Under the pieces are notes generated by a model. It worked only from the letters and a program-made list of their open reading frames with translations, was not told the DNA's origin and made no database searches. This document shows positions 1 to 10,064 of a DNA stretch of 64,000 nt, one piece after another; within the stretch, counting starts at the first letter, position 1, and the number at the start of each line of letters is the position of its first letter. The translations under genes were made by a program, and so were the position numbers. The stretch covers positions 183,846 through 247,845 of the forward strand of contig CAWHZU010000026.1 of the NCBI GenBank assembly GCA_963833885.1, written 5' to 3'. The DNA is from JASHPR01 sp963833885. GTDB taxonomy: Bacteria; Actinomycetota; Actinomycetes; Streptosporangiales; Streptosporangiaceae.

Positions 1-355
1 GCGGGCTGGATTCAGGGCGCTGCTGCGGCGGCTGAAGCAGGGAATCCTCTGTGGCCCCCCGCTCTGCGTGCTCGGCCACCTCTGCCTGCCCCGCCGCGGC
101 GGGCGGACCCCCGGCAGGCCGCGGGGAGGATTCGGGGTCGGGCACGGCGACAGGGAGCGACTCGTAGTCGGGGTCCGGCCGCGGTTCCTGGTGCGGCGGC
201 CACGGCCCGGCCACGGGCTGCCCGGCGATCTTGAGGTAGTCGACAAGTTCGGGCCACGCCCAGACCGTCGGGCTCTTGCCGGTCTTCGGCGCGTGCTCGA
301 TCAGCTCGTACAGCCGCGGGTTGCCTCGGCTATGCCCGTCGGACTCTATCCGCAT
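1..355 (-). CDS. Hypothetical protein, truncated by the window edge
   Basis: An open frame on the minus strand starts at ATG 353-355 and runs off the left edge without a stop, giving 118 visible codons. The first 50 residues look structured, with the stretch WAWPELVDYL, followed by a Pro/Glu/Ala-rich tail (PPHQEPRPDPDYES and onward) typical of a disordered linker. I do not recognise the family. No clear Shine-Dalgarno is visible just upstream of the chosen ATG. The composition is consistent with an actinobacterial protein carrying a flexible C-terminal half; the rest of the gene lies outside the window. Confidence 0.5.
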   Translation of the reverse strand, partial: MRIESDGHSRGNPRLYELIEHAPKTGKSPTVWAWPELVDYLKIAGQPVAGPWPPHQEPRPDPDYESLPVAVPDPESSPRPAGGPPAAAGQAEVAEHAERGATEDSLLQPPQQRPESSP

Positions 356-501
356 GCATGCTCCCGCCCTCGGATAGCCAGAAATGTCCTGTTACTTCTG
401 GTTACGAACAAGCTATGGCCATGATTCATCGCGTGGGATTGCGCCGCAAGGCGTGAATAAGGTGTTGCTTAAGGGGGCCGCAGCGGGGGCCGCCGGGACG
501 A

Positions 502-1449
502 CTAGCTCCAGATCGTGACGTAGACGGGCGGCCGGAACCGGGACGGCGGGATCCCGGTGGCGGGCGAGCGCATCAGGTGCATCGCCTCGGGGGTGGTCAG
601 GAAGCGGCGCAGGGCGCTGGCGACGGCGCTGCGGCTCTGCCGCTCGAGCAGGGTCGCGTGCCAGGTGCCGGCCACCGGAGTGCCCGGCACCTCCGCCAGG
701 GAGAGCTCACCCCGGCGCAGCTGCTGCGTGACCAGGTGCTCGACGGCGGGCGCGACGCCCGCACCGTCGGCCGCTGCCGCCCAGGCGGCGGTCTGGTTCG
801 GGAACACGCCGATCCGGCTATCCGGGATCCGCAGCGCGGCCAGCAGCCGGCCGGTGTCGCTGTCCGGATCGGTGCCCGCCGGGTCCACCAGCCACCGCCA
901 TTGCCGGGCGTTGCCCTTCAGCCGGGATTCGCCCGCCGTAACCACGACCAGGCGGTACCGGAAGATCGGCTCGCTGACCACCGGGAGAGCCGGGTCGGGG
1001 CTCACGGCCTGGCCGATGGCGACGTCCGCCAGCCGGTTCGCGACGAGCACCGCCATCTCGCTGGTCACCGCCACCCCGGCCGACACCTCGACGACGCCGG
1101 GGAACCGCCGGGTGAACGCCTCCATCAGTGGGCTGACCACGAATTCGGCCAGCGTGGACGTGGCGACTACCCGTAGTTGCTCCGGAGCGCCCTGCGCGGC
1201 GCGGACCTGGGCGTGTGCCTCGGCGCCGAGCACCACGATCTGCGACGCGGTGGACAGCAGCCGGGAGCCGCCGGCGGTCAGCGTCATGCCCGTGGGCCCG
1301 CGGCTGACCAGCTGGTCGCCCAGGTGCAGGCGCAGCGCCGACAGCGCCTGCGACACGGCCGACTCGCTCACGCCGAGCGCGTTCGCGGCGGCGGTCACCG
1401 AGCCGAGGCGGGCCACCAGCACGAAGGCGTTGAGCTGGGTCAGGGTCAT
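502..1449 (-). CDS. LysR-family transcriptional regulator, divergent from the cox operon
   Basis: The 315-residue protein begins MTLTQLNAFVLVARLGSV, the standard LysR winged-helix start, with the helix-turn-helix at about residues 16-40 (AAANALGVSESAVSQAL) and a substrate-binding-protein-like effector domain from about residue 90 (LRVVATSTLAEFVV). The frame stays open upstream, but start 1449 is chosen because the family homology begins exactly there. It is transcribed away from coxM with 124 bp between the two starts, the usual arrangement for a LysR regulator controlling its neighbour. By inference it regulates CO dehydrogenase expression; the co-inducer is unknown. Confidence 0.9.
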   Translation of the reverse strand: MTLTQLNAFVLVARLGSVTAAANALGVSESAVSQALSALRLHLGDQLVSRGPTGMTLTAGGSRLLSTASQIVVLGAEAHAQVRAAQGAPEQLRVVATSTLAEFVVSPLMEAFTRRFPGVVEVSAGVAVTSEMAVLVANRLADVAIGQAVSPDPALPVVSEPIFRYRLVVVTAGESRLKGNARQWRWLVDPAGTDPDSDTGRLLAALRIPDSRIGVFPNQTAAWAAAADGAGVAPAVEHLVTQQLRRGELSLAEVPGTPVAGTWHATLLERQSRSAVASALRRFLTTPEAMHLMRSPATGIPPSRFRPPVYVTIWS

Positions 1450-1573
1450 AACGTTCCCAGTATTACGCAGCGCCGTGCCTGACCATCGCCACCGAAGGCC
1501 AGGCACGTGTCGCGGGCGGGCCCGGGACCGGCCTGGCCTATGGACCGTAAACTCGTGGCACGAGGGAGGGTCC

Positions 1574-2473
1574 ATGCAGGTTCCGGCGTACGTCGAGTAC
1601 GAGAAGGCAACCAGCGTGGAGCATGCCCTGGCGCTGCTCGGCAGGTTCGGGCCGGAAGCCCGGATCCTGGCCGGAGGGCACAGCCTGATCCCAATGATGA
1701 AGCTGCGGCTGGTGCAGCCGGAAACGCTGATCGACATCAACGGGCTGAGAGAGCTCTCCTACATCGACGTGGCCGACGGTGAGCTGCGGATCGGCGCGCT
1801 GACCAGGCACGCGGAGCTGCTCGACTCGGCGGTCGCCGGCGAGCGCTTCGCGATCCTGCACGACGCCGAGCGGGTCATCGCCGACCCGGTGGTGCGCAAC
1901 TGGGGCACGATTGGCGGGTCGCTGTGCCAGGCCGACCCATCCGAGGACCTGTCCGGGACGTTCGCGGCGCTGAAGGCCAGCATGATCATCCGTGGTCCCG
2001 ACGGCAGCAGGACCGTGTCGGCGCGGGAGTTCCATACCGGGCCGTACGAGACCGTCGTGGCGCCCGGCGAGATGCTGACCGAGATCAGCATCGTAATCCG
2101 GCCCGGCTGCGGCAGCGCCTACGAGAAGGTGGGCCGCCGGGTGGGCGACTGGCCGATCGGCGCGGCCGCGGCCGTGGTCTGGCTGGACGGCGAGGGCGGG
2201 CCGGGCGGGGTGAGAATAGCCGAGGCCGGGCTCGGCCTCACCGCGGTGGGCGCCCCGAACTTCGCCGCGGCCGAGGCGGAGGAGTTTCTGCGTGGTGCCC
2301 CGGCGGGCGAGGAAACCTTCGCCGAGGCGGGCAGGATCGCTGCCGAAAACTGCAACCCGGTCTCGGATCAGCGCGGGCCCGCCGACTACAAACGTCACCT
2401 CGCCAGGGAGCTCACCGTGCGGGCGCTGCGCCGCGCGGTACGCCGGGCCGCGACCCCGCGGGGACCGCGATGA
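1574..2473 (+). CDS. coxM: CO dehydrogenase medium (FAD-binding) subunit CoxM
   Basis: This 299-residue protein carries the FAD-binding signatures of molybdenum hydroxylase medium subunits: AGGHSLIPMMKLRL near residue 35 and GTIGGSLCQADPSED near residue 112. Its role is to pass electrons from the iron-sulfur subunit to the quinone pool through FAD at the inner face of the membrane. Start ATG 1574 is preceded by GAGGGAGGG and matches the family N-terminus (MQVPAYVEYEKATS). It is the first gene of coxMSLDE, ending 13 bp before coxS. Length fits the family. Confidence 0.93.
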   Translation: MQVPAYVEYEKATSVEHALALLGRFGPEARILAGGHSLIPMMKLRLVQPETLIDINGLRELSYIDVADGELRIGALTRHAELLDSAVAGERFAILHDAERVIADPVVRNWGTIGGSLCQADPSEDLSGTFAALKASMIIRGPDGSRTVSAREFHTGPYETVVAPGEMLTEISIVIRPGCGSAYEKVGRRVGDWPIGAAAAVVWLDGEGGPGGVRIAEAGLGLTAVGAPNFAAAEAEEFLRGAPAGEETFAEAGRIAAENCNPVSDQRGPADYKRHLARELTVRALRRAVRRAATPRGPR

Positions 2474-2486
2474 TCGAGGAATCATC

Positions 2487-2974
<488 letters not shown>

Positions 2975-2978
<4 letters not shown>

Positions 2979-5353
2979 CCGAGCCAGTCACCCGGCGGGG
3001 ACACACCGCGTACGGGCCGGTCAAGCGCAAGGAAGACGCGCGTTTCATCCGCGGCCAGGGCAACTTCACCGACGACATCCAGCTTCCCGGGATGCTGCAC
3101 GGCGCGATCCTGCGCAGCCCGCTTGCGCACGCCAGGATCGTCTCGATCGACACCCTAGCCGCCGAGTCCCATCCCAAGGTCAAGGCCGTGATCACCGGGG
3201 AGACGCTCGAGCAACGCGGGCTGGCCTGGATGCCGACCCTGTCCCAGGACGTGCAGGCGGTGCTGGCCACCGACAAGGTGCGCTTCCAGGGACAGGAGAT
3301 CGCGTTCGTCGTCGCCGAGGACAGGTACTCGGCGCGCGACGCGCTCGAGCTCATCAACGTCGAGTACGAGCAGCTTCCCCCGGTGGTCGACGCCACCAAA
3401 GCCCTGGATCCCGGAGCCCCGGTGATCCGCGACGACCTCGCGGGCAAGCAGGACAACCACATCTTTGACTGGGAGGCGGGCGACAAGGCGGCCACCGACG
3501 CGGCGTTCGCGGGCGCCGACGTCGTCGTCGGCCAGGACATGCTGTACCCGCGGTCGCACCCGGCGCCGCTGGAGACCTGTGGCGCCATCGCCGACTTCAG
3601 CGAGGTGGCCGGCCAGCTCACGGTGTGGACCACATGCCAGGCCCCGCACGCGCACCGGACCCTCTACGCCCTCATGCTCGGCCTGCCCGAGCACAAGATC
3701 CGGATCATCTCGCCGGATATCGGCGGCGGGTTCGGCAACAAGGTGCCGATCTACCCGGGGTACCTGTGCGCGATCGTCGGCTCCATGATCACCGGAAAGC
3801 CGGTCAAGTGGTTCGAGGACCGGTCCGAGAACCTGATGTCCACGACGTTCGCGCGCGATTACCACATGCACGGCGAGATCGCCGCGACCTCCGACGGCAC
3901 GATCATTGGCCTGCGGGCGAAGGTGCTCGCCGACCACGGCGCGTTCAACGGCAGCGCGCAGCCGTCGAAGTTCCCGGCCGGGTTCTTCCACATCTTCACC
4001 GGCTCCTACGACCTGCGGGCCGCGCACTGTGAAGTAACCGGCGTGTACACGAACAAGGCGCCCGGCGGGGTCGCCTACTCCTGCTCGTTCCGGATCACCG
4101 AGGCGGTGTACCTGGTCGAGCGGATGGTCGACCTCCTCGCGCTCGAGCTCGGCATGGACGCCGCCGAGCTGCGGATGAAGAACCTGCTGCGCCCCGAGCA
4201 GTTCCCGTACACCTGCCCTACCGGATGGGAGTACGACTCGGGCAACTACCCGCGGGCGCTGCAGGTCGCTTTGGACATCGCCGACTACCCGGAGCTGCGC
4301 CGCGAGCAGGCGGAGAAGCGGGAACGCGGCGAGTACATGGGCATCGGGCTCAGCTTCTTCACCGAGGGGGTGGGCGCCGGCCCGCGCAAGCACATGGACA
4401 TCCTCGGGCTCGGCATGGCGGACGGCGCCAGCCTGCGGGTCCACCCCACCGGCAAGGCCGTGCTCAGCGTGTCCTGCCAGACCCAGGGCCAGGGGCACGA
4501 GACCACGTTCGCGCAGATCGTGGCCAACGAGCTGGGCCTGTCGCCGGACGACGTCGACGTGGTGCACGGGGACACCGACCGGACGCCGTTCGGGCTCGGC
4601 ACCTATGGGTCCCGGTCGACCCCGGTCTCCGGCGCGGCCGCCGCCGTGGTGGCGCGCAAGGTCCGGGAGCGGGCGAAGATCGTCGCGTCCGCGATGCTCG
4701 AGGTGTCCCCGGACGACCTGGAGTGGTCCGGCACACGGTGGCAGGTGCGCGGTGACCCCGAGAAGGCCCGCGACATCGCCGAGATCGCGATGGCCGCCCA
4801 CGGCGCCATCGAGCTGCCCGACGGCGTCGAGGGCCACCTCGACGCGGAGACCGTGTACAACCCGCCGAACCTCACGCACCCGTTCGGCGCGTACATCTGC
4901 GTCACCGACGTGGATCCGGGCACCGGCCAGGTGCAGATCCGGCGGTTCATCGCGGTCGACGACTGCGGCGTGCGGATCAACCCGATGATCGTCGAGGGGC
5001 AGGTGCACGGCGGGCTCGCCGACGGCGTCGGCATGGCCCTGATGCAGGTCATCGCGTTCGATAGCAACGGCAACTGCCTGGGTGGCTCGTTCATGGACTA
5101 CCTGCTGCCGACCACGATGGAGTGCCCGTCGTGGGAGCTCGGCGCGACCGTGACGCCGTCGCCGCACCACCCGATCGGCGCCAAGGGCGTCGGCGAGTCG
5201 GCCACCGTGGGCTCGCCGCCCGCGATCGTGAACTCGGTGCTCGACGCGCTCAGGCCGTTCGGGGTGCGGCACGCCGACATGCCGCTCACCCCGGGATGCG
5301 TGTGGACCGCGATCCAGGGCCGCAGCCTGCGCAGCGATCTGGCGGTCCCATGA
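2975..5353 (+). CDS. coxL: Form I aerobic CO dehydrogenase large (Mo/Cu) subunit CoxL
   Basis: A 792-residue molybdopterin subunit that oxidises CO to CO2. The active-site loop reads AYSCSFR with the copper-ligating cysteine at Cys370. This fits the form I signature AYxCSFR of genuine CO dehydrogenases; form II enzymes of uncertain substrate have AYRGAGR. Other family landmarks are the glycine-rich stretch GGGFGNKVPIYPGY near residue 250 and GVGESATVGSPPA near the C-terminus, contacting the molybdopterin-cytosine cofactor. The X position is Ser rather than the Arg of the Oligotropha enzyme. ATG 2975 overlaps the coxS stop. Confidence 0.95.
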
Positions 5354-5403
5354 CCGGCGGCCCGGTGACCCGAGCAGCCTCCGGCCTGCAGCATCATGGA
5401 GGA

Positions 5404-5442
5404 ATGCGCGATTTCGGTGACCCCTGGTGCGATCTCGGATGA
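5404..5442 (+). CDS. Possible 12-residue leader peptide overlapping the coxD start
   Basis: ATG 5404 follows the strongest ribosome-binding site in the coxL-coxD gap (GGAGGA, 5397-5402) and encodes MRDFGDPWCDLG before a TGA at 5440-5442 that overlaps the coxD ATG as ATGA. The coxD start itself has no good Shine-Dalgarno. The simplest reading is a short translated leader that couples ribosomes into coxD. It could instead be a decayed start region. No family is recognisable in so short a peptide. Confidence 0.3.
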   Translation: MRDFGDPWCDLG

Positions 5443-6332
5443 GCGGCCTGGCAGAGCGGCTGCCCGACGTGGACTCGCTGCTGAGCACCCTCGACACCCA
5501 GGATTACCTGGCCGACCCGCCGCTGGGTACGGCACTGTTCCTGGCCGCGCGGATGGGCCAGCCGCTGCTGCTCGAGGGAGAGCCGGGCGTCGGCAAGACC
5601 GAGGCGGCGAAGGCTCTGGCCGGCGCGATCGACACGCCGCTGATCCGGCTGCAGTGCTACGAGGGCCTGACCTCGGCCGAGGCGCTGTATGAGTGGAACT
5701 ACCCCCGGCAGCTGCTGGCGATCAGGCTTGCCGAGGCCAGGCACGAGACACCGCGCGAGGCGGACCTGTTCGGCCCGGAGTACCTGCTCGCCCGGCCGCT
5801 GCTGGCCTCGATCGAGCACCAGGGCCCGCGCCCGGCGGTGCTGCTGATCGACGAGATCGACCGGGGCGACGACGAGTTTGAGGCATTCCTGTTCGAGCTG
5901 CTGGCCGAGTCCGCGGTGACCATTCCCGAGCTGGGCACGATACGGGCGAAGTTCCCCCCGGTGGTGGTGCTGACCTCGAACCGGACCCGCGATCTGCACG
6001 ACGCGCTGAAGCGACGGTGCCTGTACCACTGGATCGACTACCCGAGCATCGACCGGGTCGCCGAGATCATCCGCCGCCGGGTCCCCGGAGCCGCCGCGTC
6101 ACTGGCCGGACAGGTCGCGAACGGCGTAGCCCGGCTGCGCGGCCTGGACCTGGCCAAGCCACCGGGGGTGGCCGAGGCCATCAGCTGGACCGCGGCGCTG
6201 AACATGCTCGGCGCCGAGAAGCTCGACGAACAGGCGGCCGAGCAGACCGCTGGCGCCGTGCTCAAGTACGCGGAGGACCTGCAGGCCGCGCGCGAAACCG
6301 GGTTCGGCGCGCTGGTCACCGGCGATGGCTGA
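5439..6332 (+). CDS. coxD: CoxD, MoxR-type AAA+ ATPase for CO dehydrogenase maturation
   Basis: A 297-residue MoxR-family AAA+ ATPase with Walker A GEPGVGKTEA, Walker B VLLIDEIDRGD and sensor 1 VVLTSNRTRDLHDAL. In Oligotropha the CoxD protein is needed to assemble the Cu-S-Mo centre of CO dehydrogenase, probably by remodelling the apoenzyme; position after coxL supports the same role here. A GTG at 5427 would add four residues, but ATG 5439 overlaps the stop of the short upstream frame and fits coupling. Its 3' end overlaps coxE by 8 bp. Confidence 0.9.
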   Translation: MSGLAERLPDVDSLLSTLDTQDYLADPPLGTALFLAARMGQPLLLEGEPGVGKTEAAKALAGAIDTPLIRLQCYEGLTSAEALYEWNYPRQLLAIRLAEARHETPREADLFGPEYLLARPLLASIEHQGPRPAVLLIDEIDRGDDEFEAFLFELLAESAVTIPELGTIRAKFPPVVVLTSNRTRDLHDALKRRCLYHWIDYPSIDRVAEIIRRRVPGAAASLAGQVANGVARLRGLDLAKPPGVAEAISWTAALNMLGAEKLDEQAAEQTAGAVLKYAEDLQAARETGFGALVTGDG

Positions 6333-7569
6333 CAGCGACCTGGCCGAGGTGGCGGCGCGGTTCGGCGCCGAGCTGCGGCGTGCCGGGCTGCCGGTCGGGC
6401 CGGGCCGCAGCGAGCGGTTCGCGAACGCGGTCATGATCGCCCGCCCGGAGACCCTGGACGCCCTGTACCGCTGCGCGCTCGCGACGCTGGTGTCCAGCCG
6501 GGACGACATCGACGTCCTGCGCGCGGTGTTCAGCCAGGTGTTCGGCGGCGGGCTGGAGGACCCGGTGAGCAGGCGCGGCGCCCCGATCTCCCCGGCGATG
6601 CCGTTGCGGCCGCCGGTCACGCCCGAGGACCTGCTGGCCAAGGCGGCCCGGGCGGCGAAATCCCACGTCAGCGACACCCAGTCGGCGCAGGCGCCGGACG
6701 CTGGCGAGGATGACGCCGACGCGCCCGAGCCGGAGCGCGAGATCGAGCACCGCTATCTGGGCAGCACGGTCGAGCGGCTGGCCGGGCAGGACTTCGCCGA
6801 GCTCTCCGAATCCGAGCTGACTCTGCTCGTCGGCCTCATGCGCAGCATCACCCTGGCCGTTCCCATGCGCCGGTCCCGCAGGGAACGCCGCAGGCCGGGA
6901 GGGCCGCGCACGGACCTTCGATCAACCCTCAGACAGGCCAGACGGACCGGCGGCTACACGTTCCGGCTCCTGTCGAGAGCCCCGACCCGGCGACCACGGC
7001 GGCTGGTCGTGCTGTGCGACATATCGGGGTCGATGGAACCGTACGCGCGTGCCATGATCCAGCTGCTGTACTGCGCCGCGGGGGGCGCCCGGGCCGAGGT
7101 GTTCACGTTCGCCACCCGGCTCACCCGGCTCACGCCCGCGCTGTCCCGGACGCTGCCGAGCGTGGCGCTGCAGCGCGCGGGCGAGGCCGCGCCGGACTGG
7201 CTCGGCGGGACCAAGATCGGTGCGTCGATCAAGGAGTTCAACGACGTCTACGGCAGGCGCGGGATGGCGCGGGGCGCGATCGTCGTGATCATCTCCGACG
7301 GCTGGGACACCGGCGATCCCGCGGTGCTGCGGCGCGAGATGGAGCGGCTGTCGCTCGTCGCGTTCCGGATCGTGTGGGTGAACCCGCGCACCAAGAGCGC
7401 CAGCTACCAGCCGCTCGCCGGAGGCATGGCCGCAGCCTGGCCGCACTGCGACGCCGTAGTGAGCGCGCACACGCTCGCGGCGCTCGACCAGCTGGCCGAC
7501 GCGCTCGCCGACCCGGTGCGCCGCCGCGCGCCAGTCCGCCCCGTTAGCGCCGAGCCGTCCGCCGCCTAA
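6325..7569 (+). CDS. coxE: CoxE, von Willebrand factor A domain partner of CoxD
   Basis: A 414-residue protein with a C-terminal VWA domain. The metal-ion-dependent adhesion motif is complete (VVLCDISGSMEPYA near residue 233, with the later VVIISDGWDTGD). Residues 80-180 are charged and Pro/Ala-rich, a likely linker. MoxR ATPases work with VWA proteins, and CoxE is the expected partner of CoxD in loading the Mo-Cu centre. Start ATG 6325 lies inside the end of coxD. The stop overlaps the stop of the convergent DUF1707 gene by 3 bp. Confidence 0.9.
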   Translation: MADSDLAEVAARFGAELRRAGLPVGPGRSERFANAVMIARPETLDALYRCALATLVSSRDDIDVLRAVFSQVFGGGLEDPVSRRGAPISPAMPLRPPVTPEDLLAKAARAAKSHVSDTQSAQAPDAGEDDADAPEPEREIEHRYLGSTVERLAGQDFAELSESELTLLVGLMRSITLAVPMRRSRRERRRPGGPRTDLRSTLRQARRTGGYTFRLLSRAPTRRPRRLVVLCDISGSMEPYARAMIQLLYCAAGGARAEVFTFATRLTRLTPALSRTLPSVALQRAGEAAPDWLGGTKIGASIKEFNDVYGRRGMARGAIVVIISDGWDTGDPAVLRREMERLSLVAFRIVWVNPRTKSASYQPLAGGMAAAWPHCDAVVSAHTLAALDQLADALADPVRRRAPVRPVSAEPSAA

Positions 7570-8186
7570 GTTATGGCTTCGCGCTTGTCCTTGCGTCGCT
7601 TGTGGTTGACGGAGATCCCGCCGAACACGCAGGCGCCCTGGAGCCTGAGCACCGGGGCATCCGGGGCCTCAGATTCGGGCGTTCCGCCCGAGACGTCCCG
7701 GCCGCCGAACACGGCGACACCCGAGTCGACGACGCGCATCTCCGGCGGGACCGTGATCGACATCCCGCCGAACACCGAGACGGCCCTTATGGTGATCTCC
7801 CTGCCGGGCAGGATCGCGTCGCGCAGGTCGAGGTCGGCGCCGCCGAAGACGGTCACCACTGTGCTGGCCGGCGGCACCCGCCAGCGGCCTTTCCGGACCG
7901 CGCCGCCGAAGATGGCGACGATCGGCCCGCCGTGATATGAACGCTCAGGCCCCGTGCCGGGTGCCGGGACCGGCGCCGCGGCGGAGGCCGGGACGGGCAG
8001 GTCATCCAGCACCGGCACCAGGTCCGCCTGGGTCTTGGCCGCGTAGATCGAGTCGAGCCGCTCCGAGTGCTCCACCGCGGTCAGCCGGCCCTCGGCCAGC
8101 GCCTCGTTGAGCACCGACGCGGCGCGATCCCGGTCCGCGTCGGACGCGCGCAGCCGGGAATTTGAGTTGAAGGCCTGGGGGTCCAT
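7566..8186 (-). CDS. DUF1707 / LiaF-like C-terminal domain protein
   Basis: A 206-residue protein. Residues about 8-65 form a DUF1707 SHOCT-like domain (RASDADRDRAASVLNEALAEGRL), then a Pro/Ala linker, then a cell-wall-active-antibiotic-response type beta domain with repeated VFGG turns (IVAIFGGAV, VVTVFGGADLD, VSVFGGMSI, VAVFGGRDV, CVFGGISV). Such proteins are common envelope-stress or regulatory proteins in actinomycetes. No membrane segment is seen. Start 8186 matches the family start MDPQAFNSNSRLRASD; no strong ribosome-binding site is visible, so the mRNA may be leaderless. It is divergent from the ABC-F gene with 45 bp between starts. Confidence 0.82.
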   Translation of the reverse strand: MDPQAFNSNSRLRASDADRDRAASVLNEALAEGRLTAVEHSERLDSIYAAKTQADLVPVLDDLPVPASAAAPVPAPGTGPERSYHGGPIVAIFGGAVRKGRWRVPPASTVVTVFGGADLDLRDAILPGREITIRAVSVFGGMSITVPPEMRVVDSGVAVFGGRDVSGGTPESEAPDAPVLRLQGACVFGGISVNHKRRKDKREAIT

Positions 8187-8231
8187 CCAGCTATTGTCGG
8201 GCGCGGAGCCGCATCGTGGATAGGGGACCAG

Positions 8232-9839
8232 GTGGGCCACATCGAGGTCGCACACGTGACCCACACCCTTCCCGACGGGCGGGTGCTCCTTGACGACGTC
8301 TCGTTCCGGGTCGGCGACGGGATGATCGCGGCGCTCGTCGGGCCGAACGGCGCGGGGAAAACCACGCTCATGCGGCTGGCCGCCGGGGACCTGACCCCAC
8401 AGTCCGGATCGGTCAGCTCCAGCGGCGGCATCGGCGTCATGCGGCAGTTCATCGGCGGTATCCGGGACGACTCGACCGTGCGGGACCTGTTGCTGTCCGT
8501 CTCGGCGCCCCGGGTGCGGGAGGCCGCAGCCCAGCTTGACGCCGCCGAGATCGTGATGATGGAACGCGACGACGAGCGGGCCCAGCTGCGTTACGCGGCG
8601 GCGCTGGCCGAGTGGGGAGATGCAGGCGGGTACCAGGCCGAGGTGCACTGGGACTCCTGCTGCGTCGCCGCGCTGGCCGTGCCCTACGACCGCTGCCGCT
8701 GGCGCGAGACGGCGACCCTGTCCGGCGGCGAGCAGAAGCGGCTCGTGCTCGAGTCCCTGCTCCGGGACCGGACCGAGGTCCTGCTGCTGGACGAGCCGGA
8801 CAACTACCTGGACGTGCCGGGCAAGCTCTGGCTCGAGGAGCAGCTCGCCGCCACGGCCAAGACCGTGCTGCTGGTCAGCCACGACCGCGAGCTGCTGGCG
8901 AACTGTGCCAAGCGGATCATCACCGTGGAGGACCGCAACGTCTGGGTGCACGGCGGCGGGTTCGCGACCTACGCGCAGGCGCGCCGGGACCGCAACGACC
9001 GGCTCGACGAGCTTCGCCGCCGCTGGGACGAGGAACACGAGAAGCTGAAGCAGCTGGTGCGGATGTACCGGCAGAAGGCGTCGTACAACTCGGACATGGC
9101 CTCCCGGCTGCAGGCCGCGGTGACCCGGCTGCGCAAGTTCGAGGACGCCGGGCCGCCCGAGCTGGCGCCGCGGGAGCAGAACGTGCGGATGCGGCTGCGC
9201 GGCGGGCGCACCGGCAAACGGGCGGTGATCTGCGAGAACCTCGGGCTCACCGGGCTGATGCACCCGTTCGACCTGGAAGTCTGGTACGGCGAGCGGGTAG
9301 CGGTGCTCGGCTCCAACGGGTCCGGCAAGTCGCATTTCCTGCGGCTGCTCGCCGATGAGCAGGTGCAGCACACCGGCGTGGCCAGGCTCGGCGCGCGGGT
9401 CGTTCCGGGGCTTTTCGCCCAGACGCATGCCCGGCCGGACCTGGCTGGCCGGACCGCTCGGGAGATCCTGATGACCTCCCACGCGATGCTGCCCAACGAG
9501 GCCATGTCGGCACTGGCCCGGTACGAACTGCAGGCCAGCGCCCAGCAGCCGTTCGAGACCATGTCCGGCGGGCAGCAGGCGAGGCTGCAGATCCTGCTGC
9601 TCGAGCTGGCCGGGTCCACGCTGCTGCTGCTCGACGAGCCGACCGACAACCTCGACTTGGCCAGCGCCGAGGCGCTGCAGGAGGGTCTGGAGTCGTACTC
9701 GGGCACGGTGCTGGCTGCCAGTCACGACCGATGGTTCGCCCGCTCTTTCGACCGGTTCGTGGTATTCGGCGCAGATGGTGACGTGTATGAGGCGCCGGAG
9801 CCCGTCTGGGACGAGGCTCGCGTGGACCGGCCGCGCTAA
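8232..9839 (+). CDS. ABC-F family ATPase
   Basis: A 535-residue soluble protein with two ABC domains and no membrane segments. Domain 1 has Walker A GPNGAGKTTLM, signature LSGGEQKRL and Walker B EVLLLDEPDNYLD; domain 2 has GSNGSGKSHFL, MSGGQQARL and LLLLDEPTDNLD. The charged linker (about residues 250-310) is the P-site tRNA interaction motif region. ABC-F proteins act on the ribosome E site in translation control or antibiotic protection; which applies here cannot be told. GTG 8232 follows AGGGG at proper spacing. Position upstream of DLW-39 suggests a housekeeping gene. Confidence 0.88.
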   Translation: MGHIEVAHVTHTLPDGRVLLDDVSFRVGDGMIAALVGPNGAGKTTLMRLAAGDLTPQSGSVSSSGGIGVMRQFIGGIRDDSTVRDLLLSVSAPRVREAAAQLDAAEIVMMERDDERAQLRYAAALAEWGDAGGYQAEVHWDSCCVAALAVPYDRCRWRETATLSGGEQKRLVLESLLRDRTEVLLLDEPDNYLDVPGKLWLEEQLAATAKTVLLVSHDRELLANCAKRIITVEDRNVWVHGGGFATYAQARRDRNDRLDELRRRWDEEHEKLKQLVRMYRQKASYNSDMASRLQAAVTRLRKFEDAGPPELAPREQNVRMRLRGGRTGKRAVICENLGLTGLMHPFDLEVWYGERVAVLGSNGSGKSHFLRLLADEQVQHTGVARLGARVVPGLFAQTHARPDLAGRTAREILMTSHAMLPNEAMSALARYELQASAQQPFETMSGGQQARLQILLLELAGSTLLLLDEPTDNLDLASAEALQEGLESYSGTVLAASHDRWFARSFDRFVVFGADGDVYEAPEPVWDEARVDRPR

Positions 9840-9926
9840 CCACGCACTTGCTAGGCTTGCCGAATCATGGAACTTGGCTATCGGACGGCCGGTTCCGCGG
9901 TAGCCAAGGTAGAGGGGTGCGCGCCC

Positions 9927-10046
9927 GTGAAGAAGCTGCTGTTGCTGGCCGTCGTCGCGGCCGGGGTCTTCGCCGTATGGCGGAAGGTGCAGGCCGACCG
10001 CGCCGAGCTCGACCTGTGGACCGAGGCCACAACGGACGACGACTAG
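9927..10046 (+). CDS. DLW-39 family small protein
   Basis: A 39-residue protein starting at GTG 9927 that begins KKLLLLAVVAAGVFAVWRK, a single hydrophobic segment, and ends with ADRAELDLWTEATTDDD. The conserved DLW triplet and exact length identify the actinobacterial DLW-39 family, whose genes typically lie close to gyrA and origin-proximal tRNA genes. An AGAGGGG purine run precedes the start. Function is unknown; the sequence predicts a membrane-anchored peptide with an acidic cytoplasmic tail. Confidence 0.9.
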   Translation: MKKLLLLAVVAAGVFAVWRKVQADRAELDLWTEATTDDD

Positions 10047-10064
10047 CTTTACCCAGGCCCGGCC

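Noticed and set aside
3155..5497. 780-residue open frame opposite coxL
   Set aside because: High-GC antisense shadow with Arg/His/Gly-rich composition and no recognisable domain; coxL is certain.
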